From Oscillospiraceae bacterium (GTDB lineage: Bacteria > Bacillota_A > Clostridia > Oscillospirales > Oscillospiraceae), in NCBI GenBank assembly GCA_017381835.1, contig JAFOBK010000041.1, positions 1-20,995 of the forward strand: a stretch of 20,995 nt of DNA, read 5' to 3'. The notes under the pieces are model-generated. The model had not been told where the DNA came from, searched no databases, and saw nothing but the letters and a program-made list of their open reading frames with translations. Position numbers and translations under genes: made by a program. Shown here piece by piece: positions 14,352-20,995 of the stretch. Position 1 is the stretch's first letter, and every line of letters begins with the position of its first letter.

Positions 14352-15158
14352 TTACATGCAAGTATAGCCGCCGTCAACGGGGATGCTGAGACCAGTCAGG
14401 TACTTGGATGCATCGGATGCCAGGAACAGAATAGGTCCCTTGATATCATCGCCGTCTGCCAGTCTGCCCAGCTGAGTATGCTTGGAGTACTCCACTGCAA
14501 ACACGGGGTTGGTGCGGTCAGACTGCAGGCCGCCGGGACAAACAGCATTGATGCGGATGCCGTACTGGCCGTAGTAGCTGGCTGCATGACGCACCCATGC
14601 GGAAAGGCCGGACTTATCGATACTGTAGCAATGGCCGTGGGCGCCAACTGCCATCTGAGGATTGCCGTCGTAGTTGTGCTTTTCCACGCCGATCAGACCC
14701 ATCATAGAGCCAAAGACCACGATGGAACCCTTGCGCTGCTTGATCATCTGCTTACCAACCATCTCCAGCAGGTACAGAGAAGCCGCAGAGTTGACCTTTA
14801 CATTGGCTTCCAGCGCGCACTCATCTTCCGTCCAGCCTACGCCGCCTTCACCCTTGGGGATGATACGGCTGCAGTGAACAAAAACATCCAGAGAACCGGC
14901 ATCTTCCACCACAAACTGCACCATCTTTTCGATGCTTTCGATATCGCCCTGGTCGAAGGCTACAGCCTGGACTTTTACGCCCTTCTCCTTGCTCAGGTTC
15001 TCGCAGAAGTCCTTTGCAGACTCCACAGAGTGGCTGGCAACATAGATATTGGCACCGGCATCAGCCAAAGCCTGGGTAGCACCCTGGCCATACATGGCAC
15101 GGCCGCCGGTAATGAGAACATTCTTTCCCTTCAGGGAGAACAGATCAAACGTATTCAT
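14352..15158 (-). CDS. SDR-family oxidoreductase (third of three in tandem)
   Basis: A 268-residue short-chain dehydrogenase/reductase. Cofactor motif TGGRAMYG (17-24), structural Asn123, catalytic Ser151 (VFGSMM), and Tyr178 with Lys182 (YSIDK) are kept, so it should be active with NAD(P). The NNAG segment is changed to VHCS (94-97). It has the tail LTGLSIPVDGGYTCM. It is closest in pattern to the SDR at 3998-4798 (both with LFSLKGK and TGGRxxYG). The ATG at 15158 has GGGAGGAAATGGT before it, which rules out a longer start overlapping the upstream gene. It begins 13 bases after the preceding gene's stop. Confidence 0.9.
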   Translation of the reverse strand: MNTFDLFSLKGKNVLITGGRAMYGQGATQALADAGANIYVASHSVESAKDFCENLSKEKGVKVQAVAFDQGDIESIEKMVQFVVEDAGSLDVFVHCSRIIPKGEGGVGWTEDECALEANVKVNSAASLYLLEMVGKQMIKQRKGSIVVFGSMMGLIGVEKHNYDGNPQMAVGAHGHCYSIDKSGLSAWVRHAASYYGQYGIRINAVCPGGLQSDRTNPVFAVEYSKHTQLGRLADGDDIKGPILFLASDASKYLTGLSIPVDGGYTCM

Positions 15159-15171
15159 ACCATTTCCTCCC

Positions 15172-15927
15172 TTACTTTGCGGTATAGCCGCCGTCAACGG
15201 GCAGGCTCACACCGGTGATATAAGCAGCTGCATCGGATGCCAGGAAGCAAACCGCATCGGCAATGTTCTCGCCGGTAGCAGGAGTCTTCAGGTGGCTGTG
15301 ACGCAGGTACGCAGCGGTAAATGCCTCCTCGCCGCCCTTGGGGGCGCATACCAGGCAATTGCAGCGGCAGCCGTTTTCGCCTAAGTGGCCGGCAGCCTGG
15401 CGGGTGTAATTAATGGCACCGCCGTAGATGAAGCCCTTGACCAGAGAGAAGTCAGCGTCAAACTGCTGGGGTGCTTCCTTGTAGTTGTAGATGTCATAAC
15501 CGGACAGAGCGCCGGTCTCGGTCATGATAATGACACTGCCCTTGCCCTGCTGGCACATAACATCACCCACAGCCTGGACGGTGAGCATCATGCCCAGGTG
15601 GGTGCATTCCAGCTGAGAATAGATGGTAGCATAGGACTGATCCCAGCCGCGAACCTCAGTATAGAGGCTGTTTTCCACCATCACATCAATGCTGCCCAAT
15701 GCTTCCTTGGCGGCAGCTGCCATGCTCAGAGCCTGCGCCTTGGTAGCATGGTCATAGACATAGATACCATCCGCGCCAATTGCTTCCATTGCTTCCTTGT
15801 TGGGACCTGCCAGGAATACTTTGCAGCCGGCCTTCTTCAGGCCTTCCACCACTTCAGGACCCCAGTTATTCTCCGGGCAGATGACCAAAGCATTCTTGCC
15901 CTCAAGAGAGAATTTATTTGCACACAT
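15172..15927 (-). CDS. SDR-fold protein lacking catalytic motifs (likely pseudoenzyme)
   Basis: A 251-residue protein with clear SDR outline: LEGKNALVI start, FLASDAAAYITGVSLPVDGGYTAK end, and a RCNCLVCAPKGG strand where SDRs have RVNAIAPG. But the cofactor loop TGxxxGxG is replaced by CPENNWGP (17-24), NNAG by VENS (84-87), the catalytic serine region by IMTETGA (134-140) and YxxxK by YGGAI (168-172), so lysine is lost. The frame is open along its length with a good start (ATG at 15927, AAAGGAGC upstream), so this is not a decayed gene. A non-catalytic partner of the adjacent SDRs (these enzymes are dimers or tetramers), a binding protein or an enzyme with new chemistry are possible. Confidence 0.85.
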   Translation of the reverse strand: MCANKFSLEGKNALVICPENNWGPEVVEGLKKAGCKVFLAGPNKEAMEAIGADGIYVYDHATKAQALSMAAAAKEALGSIDVMVENSLYTEVRGWDQSYATIYSQLECTHLGMMLTVQAVGDVMCQQGKGSVIIMTETGALSGYDIYNYKEAPQQFDADFSLVKGFIYGGAINYTRQAAGHLGENGCRCNCLVCAPKGGEEAFTAAYLRHSHLKTPATGENIADAVCFLASDAAAYITGVSLPVDGGYTAK

Positions 15928-15960
15928 AATTTTATGCTCCTTTATTCACGATTTGGATTC

Positions 15961-16749
15961 TTACCAAGCAGTCCAGCCGCCGTCCACCACGATATTGGTG
16001 CCGGTCATGAAGGAAGATGCATCGGATGCCAGCAGCAGCACGGCACCGGCCATCTCATAGCTCTGACCGAAGCGGCCCAGCATGGTCTTGCCGGCCAGCT
16101 TGGCATTGAACTCGGCATCGTTCTGATTGTTGGGATTGGGGAAGGGGCCGGGGGTAACTGCGTTGACACGGATACCGTACTCTGCCAGAGCGCCGGCTGC
16201 GTAACGGGTCAGCTGATCCACAGCAGCTTTGCCCGCGCCGTAGTTGGGAGGCTGCTTCTGAGGATTGTCGCCGTAGATCCGCAGATCAGGAGACACCAGG
16301 CCGTACATGGAGCAGTAGTTGATGATGGAGCCGCCGTGTTCCTTCATATAGGGAACTACCTCACGGACGCCACGGAATGTGACACCGATGGTACCGTCTA
16401 CACCTCTCATAAAGGTGGCATCATCCATATATTCCAGCTGGCTGCCCTTGCCATAACCGGCACCGTAGGCTGCGCAGTTGACCAGGATATCAATCTTGCC
16501 GTACTTCTCCGCAACGGTCTTGAAGCAGGCTGCGATAGACTCCACAGAGGACACATCGCAGGCCACAAACATATCAGCTGCGCCTTCCTCATCCTTATTC
16601 CAGCGGGTTTCCGCTGCGGCAATATCGGCATTGACTACGGTAGCACCGAAGTCCTTCAGGATCTTCACATTCTCACTGCCTAAGTAACCGGTACCGCCGG
16701 TGACCACTGCCACCTTACCACTTAAATCAAACAGTTTTTTGTAATCCAT
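15961..16749 (-). CDS. SDR-family oxidoreductase (first of three in tandem)
   Basis: A 262-residue classical short-chain dehydrogenase/reductase. Cofactor motif TGGTGYLG (17-24), Asp65 (CDVS) for adenine contact, NCAA at 91-94 in place of NNAG, catalytic Ser147 (YCSMYG), and Tyr170 with Lys174 (YGAGK). It ends MTGTNIVVDGGWTAW. Asp42 after the second strand (NADIAAA) suggests NAD rather than NADP preference. Likely a sugar or sugar-acid dehydrogenase in the cytoplasm. The ATG at 16749 follows AAAGGCG; an in-frame TTG eight codons upstream is less likely. It starts 24 bases after the Gfo/Idh gene. Confidence 0.92.
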   Translation of the reverse strand: MDYKKLFDLSGKVAVVTGGTGYLGSENVKILKDFGATVVNADIAAAETRWNKDEEGAADMFVACDVSSVESIAACFKTVAEKYGKIDILVNCAAYGAGYGKGSQLEYMDDATFMRGVDGTIGVTFRGVREVVPYMKEHGGSIINYCSMYGLVSPDLRIYGDNPQKQPPNYGAGKAAVDQLTRYAAGALAEYGIRVNAVTPGPFPNPNNQNDAEFNAKLAGKTMLGRFGQSYEMAGAVLLLASDASSFMTGTNIVVDGGWTAW

Positions 16750-16773
16750 AGTTTCGCCTTTCTGAGTCTCCAA

Positions 16774-17748
16774 TCAGTCAACATTGAGTTCGGACAGGTA
16801 AACTCTTCTGCCGCCCTCTTCACGGCTGCGGATACCGGCAGCAATGATTTTTGCCATTTCGATGGTATCTTCAAAGGGATGGTCAGCCTTGCCGGTACGC
16901 AGGAACTCTACGAAGCGGTCCAGCTGCTTCTTGAAAGCGTAGTAGCTGTCGCCGTCGCCGACGGTCACAGCACCGCCTTCGCCCATGATGGCAATGGGGG
17001 TAGTACGCATGCCATAACCCATAGGCATATCCACATGGCAGCCGCTGCTGTGATACAGATGTACCATTGCGCTCTTGTAGTCGCCATTGTTCTGCACCCA
17101 CTCGAAACCCTGGCCCAGCAGGGGGAAGATTGCTTCCAGCGCATGCATACCGTAAGTCTCCCAGTACTTTGCCATGGGGCTGCAGATGTAACGCAGCTTG
17201 CCCAGCTCGTAGTGGTTCTCATAGTAAGCTTCCAGAGACTTCACATAGCGCATGGAGGAAGAGGACATGAAGTGTGCGCCTTCCTTATACCACTTGACGA
17301 TGGTACGCAGGTCTTCCTCGTTGTCAGTCAGAGGCTTGTCAATGAAAATGGGCAGGCCTGCTTCCACGAAGGGACGAATGCGCTCCACATGCTCAGCGCC
17401 GATGTCGGTTGCGCAGATAATAGCGTCCACCTGGCCGATCATATCCAGAGGATTGTCCAGCACATTGGGAATGCCGTTGATCTTGGCGCACATTTCAGCA
17501 TCCGCACGCTCTGCGTAGCCGGTGAAGCAGATATGGGTGACCTTGACGCCGGGGATTCCCAGAGTTTCCTTGGGCTGCTTAGCCAGGTAATCGGGAATGG
17601 TGGGATACAGGGTCTTACAGTACTCTCTCATCAGAGCATCATCGTAAGAACCGTTGATCATAGCGCTCCAGGAGAAGGGATGGGCATTGCCCTCGGTCAT
17701 GCCCAGCATGCCGATGCGGATAGGCTGATCACCAAAGGGAAAATTCAT
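16774..17748 (-). CDS. Gfo/Idh/MocA-family oxidoreductase
   Basis: A 324-residue NAD(P)-dependent sugar-type oxidoreductase. The N-terminal Rossmann domain begins IRIGMLGMTEGN (10-21), a loose form of the GxGxxG loop. ICATDIGAEH (111-120) and FIDKPLT (135-141) match the family's strand and EKP motif, here with Asp in place of Glu before the catalytic Lys138. His202 (YGMHALEAIF) corresponds to the GxHxxD/E helix. Family members oxidise or epimerise sugars; one branch interconverts 2,7-anhydro-sialic acid and sialic acid. Start: ATG at 17748 with GGAGGAA 6 bases ahead. It lies 47 bases after the Asp-box protein and 24 before the first tandem SDR. Confidence 0.9.
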   Translation of the reverse strand: MNFPFGDQPIRIGMLGMTEGNAHPFSWSAMINGSYDDALMREYCKTLYPTIPDYLAKQPKETLGIPGVKVTHICFTGYAERADAEMCAKINGIPNVLDNPLDMIGQVDAIICATDIGAEHVERIRPFVEAGLPIFIDKPLTDNEEDLRTIVKWYKEGAHFMSSSSMRYVKSLEAYYENHYELGKLRYICSPMAKYWETYGMHALEAIFPLLGQGFEWVQNNGDYKSAMVHLYHSSGCHVDMPMGYGMRTTPIAIMGEGGAVTVGDGDSYYAFKKQLDRFVEFLRTGKADHPFEDTIEMAKIIAAGIRSREEGGRRVYLSELNVD

Positions 17749-17795
17749 AATCAATTCCTCCATATTTCTTTGTTTTATGGTTGTTTCCTTATTAA

Positions 17796-18920
17796 TCACA
17801 CCAGGACTTTTGTCATCATGGTGTTGGTTCTATGAGTCTGGGGGCCTGCATAGTTGACGATCAGAAGATTACCGTCATTGGTCAGGCTTTGGAAGCAGTG
17901 GCCGGCAGTATACTTGCCCATCTCGTCCCAGGCTTCCGCATAGGCGCTCTTGGCATGCTCTGCCTTGGGTGCTTCATGGCGGTAGATCACCATAGGCTCT
18001 GCGAAGGTCTTACCGCCATCGGAAGAAAAGGCCAGTTTCAATGTGGGAACACCGGTACGGTCAAAGTAAGGCAGCGCCACTCGTCCGTCAGGAACCTGCA
18101 CGGGATTACCAGCCTGACCGGGGAGACCCACATCCACAAGTTCAGACCAGGTATAACCGCCGTCAAAGCTCTCCGTCATGTGGATGTTCAGATAATCGTT
18201 GATTCTCCGGTCAAAGGTCCAGATATAGTCCACCAGGTGGCCTGCTTCCAGTTCGCCCGCCCGGTGATCCCAGGGATAGATATCTCCTGCCTCGCTGATG
18301 GTGACTTCCTCACCCCAGGTTTTGCCGCCGTCACAAGAGAAGATGCAAGCTGCGTGATGGGAGAACGGACCTTCGTCATAGTAGGTCTTATAGACCTCAA
18401 AGTTTACCATGACACGGCCATCTTTCAAAAGCAGCGGAGGGCTGGTAAGCACGCAGGAAAGGCCCTTATACTTACCCTTCATCTCAATGCGCTGAGGTTC
18501 GGAGAAGGTCTCACCGCCATCTTCGGAGAAGAAGGTGTAGAGCTGGGTATTTTTAATGGCTTCGGTCTTTTCGTTAAAGTAAGGCAGATCTTCGCCGATC
18601 TCCTCCACCAGGGACATGACGCCGAACACCTGATTGCCGCCCAGGGAAGTCAGCTGGAAACCGCGGGCTCTGCCCTCTCCCCCATCAATCTTCAAGGTAC
18701 CAAAAGGTGCTTTCGGCTCCGTCCAGGTCTTACCGCCGTCATCGGACATGCAGCAGTAGCCGTTTTCACCCTTATTGATGGGACCCTTCTGGGGGCCGCC
18801 ACGCCAGGAGACCAAAATTCTGCCGGAGGGCAGCACGCACACATCCTGGAAGGTAGCGCTGCAGCGATCTGTCGTATTGCCGCCGTCAAAGATAACAACC
18901 TGCTCCGCAATCTTAGCCAT
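17796..18920 (-). CDS. Asp-box (BNR) sialidase-like protein
   Basis: A 374-residue six-bladed beta-propeller protein of the sialidase/BNR superfamily. Five Asp boxes (SxDGGxTW/F) lie at 59-66, 132-139, 195-202, 251-258 and 299-306. It lacks a signal peptide and any anchor, so it should act in the cytoplasm. The FRIP motif that opens true GH33 sialidases is not seen: the matching stretch reads ATFQDVCVLPSGRILVSW (22-39). The fold supports a glycan-related hydrolase, lyase or binding role, but sialidase activity is not shown. AAAGGAGAA precedes the ATG at 18920, 13 bases after the AKR stop. Confidence 0.85.
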   Translation of the reverse strand: MAKIAEQVVIFDGGNTTDRCSATFQDVCVLPSGRILVSWRGGPQKGPINKGENGYCCMSDDGGKTWTEPKAPFGTLKIDGGEGRARGFQLTSLGGNQVFGVMSLVEEIGEDLPYFNEKTEAIKNTQLYTFFSEDGGETFSEPQRIEMKGKYKGLSCVLTSPPLLLKDGRVMVNFEVYKTYYDEGPFSHHAACIFSCDGGKTWGEEVTISEAGDIYPWDHRAGELEAGHLVDYIWTFDRRINDYLNIHMTESFDGGYTWSELVDVGLPGQAGNPVQVPDGRVALPYFDRTGVPTLKLAFSSDGGKTFAEPMVIYRHEAPKAEHAKSAYAEAWDEMGKYTAGHCFQSLTNDGNLLIVNYAGPQTHRTNTMMTKVLV

Positions 18921-18933
18921 GTGTATTTCTCCT

Positions 18934-19866
18934 TTAAGGCTTGGGCCACAGACCGGGATTCAGAACCTGCTCGGGGGTATCCAGGAACAGTTCCCGGATC
19001 TCAGCCATCTGTGCTTCACTCAGATCAACCGCCTGCTCCATAAGCGCCAGATTCTGCTGCACCTGCTCAGCCTTTTCGCTGCCCAGCACCAGGCTGGTAA
19101 CACCGGGCAGAGACAGTGCATAGCTCAGTGCCAGGGTTGCGGGCGCCAGGTCATACTTGCCGCACAGATACTGGAACTTCTCCAGAGTAGGTCTTGCAAA
19201 TTCCATATGCGGTGCCAGGTTCTCCGGCTTCTGGAACACCAGACCCTGCAGGTAAACGCTGCGGACGAAAACCATCATGCCGGACTGCTCCAGCTTTTTC
19301 AGGCCGCCGTTTTCAATCTGCTTCCAGTCAAACAGATTGATGGGAATCTGGGTAGCGTCAAAACCGGTGGCTGCAATCTCACCGTAGTCATGATGAGAAT
19401 AGGCAGATGCGCCCAGGAAGCGAACTTCGCCGGCATCCTTCAGTTCATGCATGACCTTCAGCACATTGTCCTTATCGCAAAGATAATCGTCAAAATGGTG
19501 GAGCATCAGCATATCCAGCTGCTCTACACCCAGGCGCTCTTTGGAAGTCTTAACCTTAGTAAACAGATCCTTGCGCAGTGCATCCAGAGAACTGTGCTCC
19601 AGGTGAGCTGCCTTGGTAACAATAAAGGGGCGCTTTTCGGGGGCGATGGTCTTCAGCCAATTGCCGATGACTACTTCGGAATCGCCGTAAGCACCGGCGG
19701 TGTCCAGGGTGTTGATGCCGCCGTCAATGGCAGCATTCAGAATTGCGTTGGCCGTTTCCTGGCTGGGCTTGCCATCGGCATTGTTGATACCGTAGCTCAG
19801 ACCCAGCTGAACAGTGCCCAAAGACAGGGCAGAAATTTCGATGCCCTTAACAGTATTGATTTTCAT
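18934..19866 (-). CDS. Aldo/keto reductase
   Basis: A 310-residue cytoplasmic NAD(P)H-dependent aldo/keto reductase. Catalytic Asp55 and Tyr60 (LDTAGAYGDSE), Lys85 (IVTKAA) and His123 (LMLHHF) are present, and SLVLGSEKAEQVQQN is the C-terminal cofactor segment. It is a paralogue of the AKR at 3067-3987: both share GTVQLG, GDSExVIGNW, HSSxDALR, LDMLMLH and a C-terminal tryptophan near the end. Presence of a copy in each of the two leftward operons suggests two related steps or two related substrates. The ATG at 19866 follows GGGAAGGAAAGCT, 18 bases after the deacetylase stop. Confidence 0.92.
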   Translation of the reverse strand: MKINTVKGIEISALSLGTVQLGLSYGINNADGKPSQETANAILNAAIDGGINTLDTAGAYGDSEVVIGNWLKTIAPEKRPFIVTKAAHLEHSSLDALRKDLFTKVKTSKERLGVEQLDMLMLHHFDDYLCDKDNVLKVMHELKDAGEVRFLGASAYSHHDYGEIAATGFDATQIPINLFDWKQIENGGLKKLEQSGMMVFVRSVYLQGLVFQKPENLAPHMEFARPTLEKFQYLCGKYDLAPATLALSYALSLPGVTSLVLGSEKAEQVQQNLALMEQAVDLSEAQMAEIRELFLDTPEQVLNPGLWPKP

Positions 19867-19884
19867 AGCTTTCCTTCCCTTTCT

Positions 19885-20995
19885 TTATGCAACAACTTCA
19901 CCGCGGTAGATGACTTTCTGCAGCTGTAAATCCTGATCGAGAATAACGATGTTGGCCCACTTGCCGGGTACCAGGGAGCCGGTGAGATGGCCGATGCCAA
20001 TCTTTTCGGCGGGGGTTGTGGCAGCCATTTGGAACAAATCTGCCACAGGCGCACCGGAATGGCGGCCAAAATTGCGGAATGCCTGATCCATCGTCAGACG
20101 TGAACCGGACAATTCATGGTTCTCATTGAAGTTCAAATCCACAGTGCTGCGGAAATGATCCTTGGGATAGTCCGCAGGATCATAGTTACACTCGGTGCAA
20201 TCGGTAATAATACAGATTCTGCGGGGGCCCATCAGCTGATAGACCAGCTTGATATTGGTAGGCTTCACATGGATACCCAGGCTGTCGGGAATGATCTCAT
20301 AAGTCAGCTCCGGACATACCATACAGCCGTCTACGGCGGTTTCCTGGATAATACCGGTCACATTCACCGATTCGTTGCCCAGGTGGCAGCCCATGGCATC
20401 GTAAAGGTGGGTAACTACGGTAGCGCCTCTGTCCACTGCCGCCCGGATCTGTGCAGGAGATGCCTGGGTATGGCCGATGGCTGCTGTTACACCCTTTTCC
20501 CGGAGGAAATCTCCAAACTGGCCGGTGGGATCCATTTCGGGAGCATACATCCACTGGGCAATTCTGCCATGGCAGGCTTCATACAAAGGCACATACTCCT
20601 CAGGATCCGTACCGGTGCGGCCGGCAGCCTCAGAATTGGCGCCCTGCTTAGGATTAATAAAGGGTCCCTCATAGCCGATGGCATAGACATTAGGCATCTT
20701 ACCCTGGTCCAAAAGCTTTTGGACATTTTCCGTTGCTTCCAACAGTTCCTTCTTGGGTAAGGTATAAGGCAGGTATGCCACCATAGTTGTGGAGCCATGC
20801 TTCAGGTGATGGGCAGCAACCGGCTCCGGATTGTCTTCCCAGCGGGCATCGGTGCCGTCACCGTGGAGGTGGATATCCACAAAGCCGGGGCCCACCCACA
20901 TGCCTTCCGCATCCAGCACTTCCGCGCCATCCGGAATCTGCAGATCCGTGCCAATCGCGTGGATTTTTTCACCGTCTAAAAGCAGGGTTGCATCC
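19885..20995 (-). CDS. NagA-family N-acetylglucosamine-6-phosphate deacetylase-like, 5' end missing
   Basis: A partial amidohydrolase; the frame is open to the right edge, so the start is outside. The visible 369 codons cover most of the protein. Metal-site marks: DIHLHG, YEGPF (glutamate), AIGHT, VTHLYDAM and IITDC, in the order of NagA. The tail LVPGKWANIVILDQDLQLQKVIYRGE is the usual end. NagA removes acetate from GlcNAc-6-phosphate in the cytoplasm. After THLYDAM the family's HREPG segment, which helps bind substrate, is not recognisable (GCHLGNESVN here), so another N-acyl sugar phosphate or sugar is possible. A GTG at 20919 is internal, since the NagA frame continues upstream (LLDGEKIHAIG). 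Earliest visible gene of the right-hand operon. Confidence 0.88.
   Translation of the reverse strand, partial: DATLLLDGEKIHAIGTDLQIPDGAEVLDAEGMWVGPGFVDIHLHGDGTDARWEDNPEPVAAHHLKHGSTTMVAYLPYTLPKKELLEATENVQKLLDQGKMPNVYAIGYEGPFINPKQGANSEAAGRTGTDPEEYVPLYEACHGRIAQWMYAPEMDPTGQFGDFLREKGVTAAIGHTQASPAQIRAAVDRGATVVTHLYDAMGCHLGNESVNVTGIIQETAVDGCMVCPELTYEIIPDSLGIHVKPTNIKLVYQLMGPRRICIITDCTECNYDPADYPKDHFRSTVDLNFNENHELSGSRLTMDQAFRNFGRHSGAPVADLFQMAATTPAEKIGIGHLTGSLVPGKWANIVILDQDLQLQKVIYRGEVVA

Noticed and set aside
15385..16683. A 432-codon plus-strand frame across two SDR genes, with similar long frames at 496-1689 and 17832-19043
   Set aside because: All lie opposite well-supported genes with conserved catalytic motifs; they arise because the biased codons rarely give stops in the complementary frame.
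208..18920. Ganglioside degradation as the firm role of the locus
   Set aside because: Attractive because of ceramidase-like plus sialidase-like genes, but both lack export signals and key residues, and no extracellular glycosidases are seen in the window.

Overview
The window looks like a piece of a Gram-positive, Clostridia-type (probably gut Oscillospirales-like) chromosome. The signs are strong GGAGG-type ribosome binding sites, sigma-A promoters of TTGACA/TATAAT form, a lysine-leucine rich lipoprotein signal ending in LAAC, AT-rich intergenic DNA and moderately GC-rich, strongly codon-biased genes. The lineage is an inference from style only. No rRNA, tRNA, CRISPR array, insertion sequence or phage gene was seen.

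Layout. (1) 1-105, minus: the first 35 codons of an aldo/keto reductase, with its own promoter and an inverted repeat lying on that promoter. (2) 208-4798, minus: a five-gene operon read as SDR dehydrogenase, aldo/keto reductase, DapA-family class I aldolase, YhcH/NanQ-like protein, neutral-ceramidase-like protein. It has a promoter at about 4856-4883 and a terminator at 166-193. (3) 4932-5774, minus: an AraC-type regulator, divergent from (4). (4) 6002-6820, plus: an HpcH/HpaI-family metal-dependent aldolase with a clear promoter and terminator. (5) 7231-13001, plus: a complete Dpp/Opp-type ABC importer (lipoprotein binding protein, two permeases, two ATPases) with a strong promoter, a structured leader and two hairpins between the binding protein and the first permease. 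(6) 13057 to beyond 20995, minus: a long operon read as NagA-family deacetylase (its 5' end is outside the window), aldo/keto reductase, Asp-box sialidase-like protein, Gfo/Idh/MocA oxidoreductase, three consecutive SDR proteins, then, after a hairpin, an MFS transporter.

How the genes may work together. Everything fits one catabolic locus. A solute is taken up by the ABC importer (and possibly the MFS protein). It is processed in the cytoplasm by deacetylase, Asp-box and ceramidase-like enzymes, oxidised, reduced or epimerised by SDR, AKR and Gfo/Idh enzymes, and split by one or both of two mechanistically different 2-keto acid aldolases. The AraC protein is the obvious local regulator. Several families (YhcH, DapA/NanA superfamily, NagA, sialidase-like, Gfo/Idh, peptide-type importer) recur in sialic-acid and amino-sugar loci. 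However, key signatures of true sialidase, ceramidase and NagA are altered, and NanE, NanK, NagB and a sugar-acid dehydratase are absent here. The substrate is therefore probably a less usual acidic or N-acyl sugar derivative, and is not settled by the sequence.

The most unusual items are an SDR-fold protein that has lost its cofactor glycine motif and catalytic lysine while staying in frame between two better-conserved SDRs, a ceramidase-family protein lacking the serine nucleophile, and several well-formed inverted repeats at promoters and between transporter genes.
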